Source: Pseudomonadota bacterium (lineage in GTDB: Bacteria > SAR324 > XYD2-FULL-50-16 > JAHJRI01). From it: a DNA stretch of 8,483 bases. The position numbers and the translations under genes were made by a program. Under the pieces are notes generated by a model. It was not told where the DNA came from, did not search any database, and was given only the letters and a program-made list of their open reading frames with translations. The stretch is from contig JAKSDL010000508.1 in assembly GCA_022360105.1 (NCBI GenBank), positions 1 to 8,483 on the forward strand, in the 5' to 3' direction. This document shows, one piece after another, positions 6,149 to 8,483 of this stretch. Each line of letters starts with the position of its first letter. Within the stretch, counting starts at the first letter, position 1.

Positions 6149-6787
6149 ATGAAAAAAATGATGATAGCAGTTTACCTTTTGATCATTTGTTTGGTCAGCA
6201 GTAACGGCCTGGCAGCGGATAACAAAGACGAGAAAAAAGTGACAGATCTTACTCCCTGGAAGGGATACGCCGTCTCAATAGTCAATTTGTATAAAGGTGA
6301 GGATGGAGAAAAGTTTTTTGATGCGGTTTTAAAACATGCTCCGAAAGGATACAACAAGGAGATGGTAAAAGCATTTTATACTAATATGTTCTCGTTGAAG
6401 TTTAATTCCATCGAATTTATTGATGAGAATACCTTGACCATCGATGGTAAGATGACAGGTGATTATGCCCATGTTGGAACCCTTAAAACCAAATTTAAAC
6501 AATATGATGTTACCTGGGATATTTTCAAAACCGATTCCAAAGATCTGATCGCAGCAGGTTTCAAATATTTTTTATTAATCCCCTATCACCAGCACGGTGA
6601 AGATGGATTGCGACATTCTCATTTCAGATATGGCAATGAAAATTTTGATTTCCTGGCCACAGATCCATCTGTACAGACTTGGTGGCCAACCATCTACCAA
6701 CCGGACAAAACTAATGTAAAAAAAGTGATGGCATCCATGACAAAAGGAGCAAAACTGCAGGCAACAATGCTTCCAAAATTGAAATAA
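6149..6787 (+). CDS. zinT: ZinT-family periplasmic metal-binding protein
   Basis: A 212-residue secreted protein. Residues 1-23 form a signal peptide (basic MKKMM start, hydrophobic YLLIICLVSSNGL, likely cut after AA23; the cysteine at 14 is not in a lipobox). The mature part is a ZinT (YodA) domain: an early W37-K-G with tyrosine-rich helix, strand AGFKYFLL (136-143), then the metal site. H147, H156 and H158 reproduce exactly the 9- and 2-residue spacing of E. coli ZinT H167, H176 and H178. The conserved WWPTIY (178-183) and a final MASM-type helix follow. The His-rich N-terminal loop of enterobacterial ZinT is absent. ZinT binds zinc (also cadmium) in the periplasm and passes it to ZnuABC; here the neighbour is an IrtAB-like ABC pair. 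ATG 6149 is chosen because AGGAGA (6137-6142) lies 6 bases upstream; an in-frame TTG at 6143 abuts it and is less likely. Confidence 0.88.
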   Translation: MKKMMIAVYLLIICLVSSNGLAADNKDEKKVTDLTPWKGYAVSIVNLYKGEDGEKFFDAVLKHAPKGYNKEMVKAFYTNMFSLKFNSIEFIDENTLTIDGKMTGDYAHVGTLKTKFKQYDVTWDIFKTDSKDLIAAGFKYFLLIPYHQHGEDGLRHSHFRYGNENFDFLATDPSVQTWWPTIYQPDKTNVKKVMASMTKGAKLQATMLPKLK

Positions 6788-6825
6788 GCCCACCCCCCTT
6801 TTTTCTTTAAATATCTCAAAGAATA

Positions 6826-6849
6826 CGGAGATCCGGCAGCGGATCTCTG
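6826..6849. terminator. Strong hairpin downstream of zinT
   Basis: CGGAGATCCG (6826-6835), loop GCAG, CGGATCTCTG (6840-6849) forms a 10-bp stem with one G-U pair. It lies 38 bases past the zinT stop. It is not followed by a T-run, so it may act as an mRNA 3' stabiliser or a weak terminator instead of a canonical intrinsic terminator. Its distal half overlaps the second copy of the bipartite repeat. Confidence 0.4.
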
Positions 6850-6865
6850 AAAGGGTTATTGCTAG
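6835..6865 (+). repeat. Bipartite repeat flanking zinT, downstream copy
   Basis: GGCAGCGGA (6835-6843), 11-bp spacer, GTTATTGCTAG (6855-6865). It matches the upstream copy at 6055-6084 in both blocks and in orientation. Confidence 0.45.
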
Positions 6866-7015
6866 TTTTAAAGTGTTTTGAGTTGTATCCACCACTCTGA
6901 TACTACCGTTCTGGATCGTTATAATGATTTCGCCGGAACTGGTTTTGAACCTCATGCTTCCGATAAAGGAGTTTGTAGCGAACGATCTATTGTATTTCAG
7001 GATCTTCATAAGTAT
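6866..7015. other. Non-coding stretch before the REP-like cluster
   Basis: No supported gene. A minus-strand frame beginning at ATG 7009 stays open but runs antisense deep into zinT and lacks a ribosome site, so it is not called. I see no promoter or RNA element that I can name. Confidence 0.4.
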
Positions 7016-7043
7016 AAGGGGTCAGATCTTTTTTTGACCCCTT
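7016..7043. repeat. REP-like palindrome AAGGGGTCA/TGACCCCTT
   Basis: Nine-base perfect arms (7016-7024 and 7035-7043) enclose a 10-base T-rich loop. The form resembles short extragenic palindromes common in Desulfobacterota genomes and linked elsewhere to REP-associated tyrosine (Y1) transposases. It could also work as a terminator-like stem for minus- or plus-strand transcripts. Confidence 0.55.
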
Positions 7044-7080
7044 CCCCTTGACTCCTGCCTTCTTCAGAGTTTATACAAGG

Positions 7081-7106
7081 TAAGTCAAAAGAAGACTTGA
7101 CCCCTT
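7081..7106. repeat. REP-like element, second unit (AAGTC/GACTTGACCCCTT)
   Basis: AAGTC (7082-7086) and GACTT (7094-7098) form a small stem, and TGACCCCTT (7098-7106) repeats the arm of the neighbouring palindrome. GACTTGACCCC (7094-7104) is identical to 645-655. No transposase gene is nearby, so these would be non-autonomous copies. Confidence 0.5.
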
Positions 7107-7309
7107 TGTCAGTCGTCGACCAGTTGCACCCCTTCCTTTTTCTTCCTTTCTGTTTCCTGACCTGTCCCATTTTGCGTTCCTTGACACCTTAGGCGGGAAT
7201 ACCTATCATCACATTTTTATCTTTTGCTTGCGGACAGTAATTGGTGTGCCTTGAACTTTTGCTTGTGAACGGGAAAACCAGTGACCGTGAAATTGAGGAG
7301 TGATTGACG
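7107..7309 (+). other. Upstream region of the LysE-type gene
   Basis: Includes a pyrimidine tract near 7130-7158 and a direct repeat CTTTTGCTTG at 7221-7230 and 7256-7265 (35-bp period, also sharing flanking G and AC bases). A regulator could bind there. No clear -35/-10 pair stands out. AGGAG at 7296-7300 is the ribosome site for the gene starting at 7310. Confidence 0.35.
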
Positions 7310-7951
7310 ATGTATATGGAAAGCCATTTGTTGATAACCTATCTGGTTGCCATAACCGTTTTATCCATGACACCCGGGGTGGATACCATGCTGGTTATCA
7401 GAAATACGGCTCGTGGCGGTTGGCGGGATGGAATTACAAGTAGTTTTGGGATCTGTTGCGGTCTTTTTGTGCATGCGGCGGTTTCGGCCGTCGGGATTTC
7501 GGTGATTCTGCTGCAGACTGCATGGGCATTTTCGGCGTTAAAAACCGTCGGTGCCTGTTACATTATCTGGCTGGGTCTTGTCAGCCTGAGAAGCCTGTTG
7601 CGAAAGGATAAGATGGCTTTTGGAGGAAGGCTTTCCGCAACAAAACAACCGTTTCAAGTTGATCGTTCGTTAAGAGAGGGATTACTTTCCAATGTTCTTA
7701 ATCCTAAGCCGGTTGTGTTTTACATGGCTTTTCTGCCACAATTCATCAATCCTGAACACTCAGCTTTGATTCAATCCCTGGTGCTTGCCGGTTTTCACTT
7801 TATTATCGCTATGATATGGCAATCTATTCTGGCATTGTTGGTCAATCAGGCGAAAAGCCGGTTGCTTCAGCCTCAAGTTGGGCGAGTGTTCGACGGTTTG
7901 ACCGGTGCGATATTGGTTACCCTGGGCATCAGACTGGCATTGGATGGCTAA
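7310..7951 (+). CDS. LysE/RhtB-family amino acid exporter
   Basis: A 213-residue inner-membrane protein with about six hydrophobic segments, the usual size for the family. Diagnostic features are TPGVDTMLVIRN (from residue 21, the family's N-terminal PGPD-type motif), the glycine-rich GWRDGITSSFGI that follows, a cytoplasmic basic loop after about residue 98 (RSLLRKDK), and NPKPVVFYMAFLPQF (from residue 131). Members export amino acids such as homoserine, threonine, lysine or leucine by proton exchange; the substrate cannot be read from sequence. ATG 7310 is preferred because AGGAG (7296-7300) is 9 bases upstream; TTG 7304 is too close and ATG 7316 too far. The gene stands alone, with non-coding repeats upstream and a convergent gene downstream. 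Confidence 0.92.
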   Translation: MYMESHLLITYLVAITVLSMTPGVDTMLVIRNTARGGWRDGITSSFGICCGLFVHAAVSAVGISVILLQTAWAFSALKTVGACYIIWLGLVSLRSLLRKDKMAFGGRLSATKQPFQVDRSLREGLLSNVLNPKPVVFYMAFLPQFINPEHSALIQSLVLAGFHFIIAMIWQSILALLVNQAKSRLLQPQVGRVFDGLTGAILVTLGIRLALDG

Positions 7952-7968
7952 CATCCGTTCCGTTTTGC

Positions 7969-7992
7969 TACCGGGGCCGGTATCATCTTTTT
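7969..7992 (+). terminator. Likely intrinsic terminator of the LysE-type gene
   Basis: TACCGG-GG-CCGGTA (7969-7982) is a GC-rich stem 17 bases after the stop codon. It is followed by TCATC and then TTTTT (7987-7991). The loop is tight and the T-run slightly displaced, so efficiency is uncertain. Confidence 0.55.
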
Positions 7993-8035
7993 GTAAACCA
8001 GGGCATCGTTTGCCGTGATGCCGTTTGTGGTTTAC
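7993..8035. terminator. Long hairpin between convergent genes
   Basis: GTAAACCA (7993-8000) pairs with TGGTTTAC (8028-8035), and inside it GGCATC (8002-8007) pairs with GATGCC (8017-8022). The 14 paired bases are interrupted by a 1-base and a 5-base bulge. Lying between converging genes, it could end or stabilise the cytochrome transcript, but no T-run follows on the minus strand. Confidence 0.4.
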
Positions 8036-8051
8036 GAAAGCCGTGCAAGTT

Positions 8052-8411
8052 TTATTGAGTCCGGGATATGATGTAATCCACAGCTTCCTTGATATGCTCT
8101 TTTGTGCATTCGTTGCAGCCACCCTTTGGTTTCATGCCTTTGGTACCTTTAACCGTATTCTCCGTCATCTTGTCCGTACCTTTTTTGAAGAATTCGGCCC
8201 ATTCCTCTTGATCCCCGGTTGTCGGTGCGCCGCTAATCCAACCTTTGAACCCGCCGTCATGACATGAGGCGCAATTACCGGTGTAGACGGTTTTTCCCAA
8301 TGACTGCAGGCTATCCGATGATCCGGTATGGACAAAAAACAGAAACAATAGGATCAAAAGAATGAAAGATACGGGTAATCGCGGTCGGAAACCGGGTTTT
8401 CTTCTTTTCAT
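8052..8411 (-). CDS. Small class I cytochrome c, c5-like
   Basis: A 119-residue exported haemoprotein. A basic N-terminus (MKRRKPGFRPR) precedes a hydrophobic helix (about residues 13-28) that is a signal peptide or membrane anchor; no lipobox is seen. The haem site is C47-A-S-C50-H51, and M93 in KGMKPKGGC is the probable sixth iron ligand. C99 and C102 match the extra cysteine pair that forms a disulfide in cytochromes c5. The C-terminal helix (HIKEAVDYIIS) packs on haem in this fold. It likely carries electrons in the periplasm; the partner is unknown and neighbours give no hint. AGGAG (minus strand, about 8422-8418) sits 6 bases before ATG 8411-8409, supporting the start. The gene converges on the LysE-type gene. 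Confidence 0.9.
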   Translation of the reverse strand: MKRRKPGFRPRLPVSFILLILLFLFFVHTGSSDSLQSLGKTVYTGNCASCHDGGFKGWISGAPTTGDQEEWAEFFKKGTDKMTENTVKGTKGMKPKGGCNECTKEHIKEAVDYIISRTQ

Positions 8412-8423
8412 ATCTTGCTCCTT

Positions 8424-8435
8424 TAACCAAGGTTA
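8424..8435. promoter_or_regulatory. Small inverted repeat upstream of the cytochrome gene
   Basis: TAACC-AA-GGTTA lies just upstream of the cytochrome ribosome site. It could be an operator or chance. The promoter itself is probably at or beyond the right window edge. Confidence 0.2.
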
Positions 8436-8483
8436 GTGATTAAGACGATCGCCCGGTTACTTTTTAAACCAAGTTATGCCAAT

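Noticed and set aside
6575..7009. Minus-strand frame of 144 codons downstream of and antisense to zinT
   Set aside because: No ribosome site before ATG 7009, more than 200 bases overlap the strongly supported zinT gene, and the residues in that part are low-complexity aromatic/cysteine-rich as expected for antisense reading.
7016..7106. Short CRISPR-like repeat cluster
   Set aside because: The units are palindromic, irregularly spaced and lack unique spacers of equal length; REP-like elements explain them.
7760..8122. Minus-strand frame spanning the LysE gene end and the cytochrome gene end
   Set aside because: It overlaps two well-supported genes in the wrong frame and crosses the hairpins between them.

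Overview
The window reads as a chromosomal stretch of a Gram-negative bacterium of moderate GC content. A member of the Desulfobacterota (former Deltaproteobacteria) seems most likely. The clues are a short periplasmic class I cytochrome c, a ZinT-type periplasmic protein, a nucleotidyltransferase-associated type of HEPN protein, and REP-like palindromes built on (A)AGGGGTCA/TGACCCCTT, a style I associate with that group. The taxonomic call is inference; no rRNA or tRNA is present to settle it.

Left edge (1-420): the C-terminal part of a HEPN-domain protein enters from outside the window. Positions 427-657 (minus) hold an unrecognised 76-codon frame just downstream of an AraC regulator and next to TGACCCC repeats. 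The AraC/PchR-type regulator (672-1676, minus) is separated by about 620 bp from a plus-strand unit. That gap contains a well-formed candidate activator promoter: two identical 12-bp sites spaced exactly 21 bp, an 8+3+8 perfect palindrome, and a -10-like TATGAT.

Centre (2298-5887): two translationally coupled half-size ABC exporter-fold proteins (TMD-NBD each, ATGA overlap). They resemble the YbtP/YbtQ, PchH/PchI and IrtA/IrtB pairs linked to metallophore uptake. After a 261-bp gap comes a secreted ZinT-family metal-binding protein (6149-6787) that retains the family's three-histidine metal site with exact spacing (H147, H156, H158). Regulator, transporter pair and ZinT together suggest a metal (zinc or iron) acquisition module in which a metallophore or metal complex is imported. 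No TonB receptor and no biosynthetic gene is in view, so this stays a hypothesis.

Right part: a 522-bp non-coding stretch (6788-7309) carries a strong hairpin and REP-like palindromes. A LysE/RhtB-family exporter (7310-7951, plus) and a convergent c5-like cytochrome c (8052-8411, minus) follow, separated by a terminator-like hairpin and a second long hairpin. These last two genes look functionally unrelated to the metal module.
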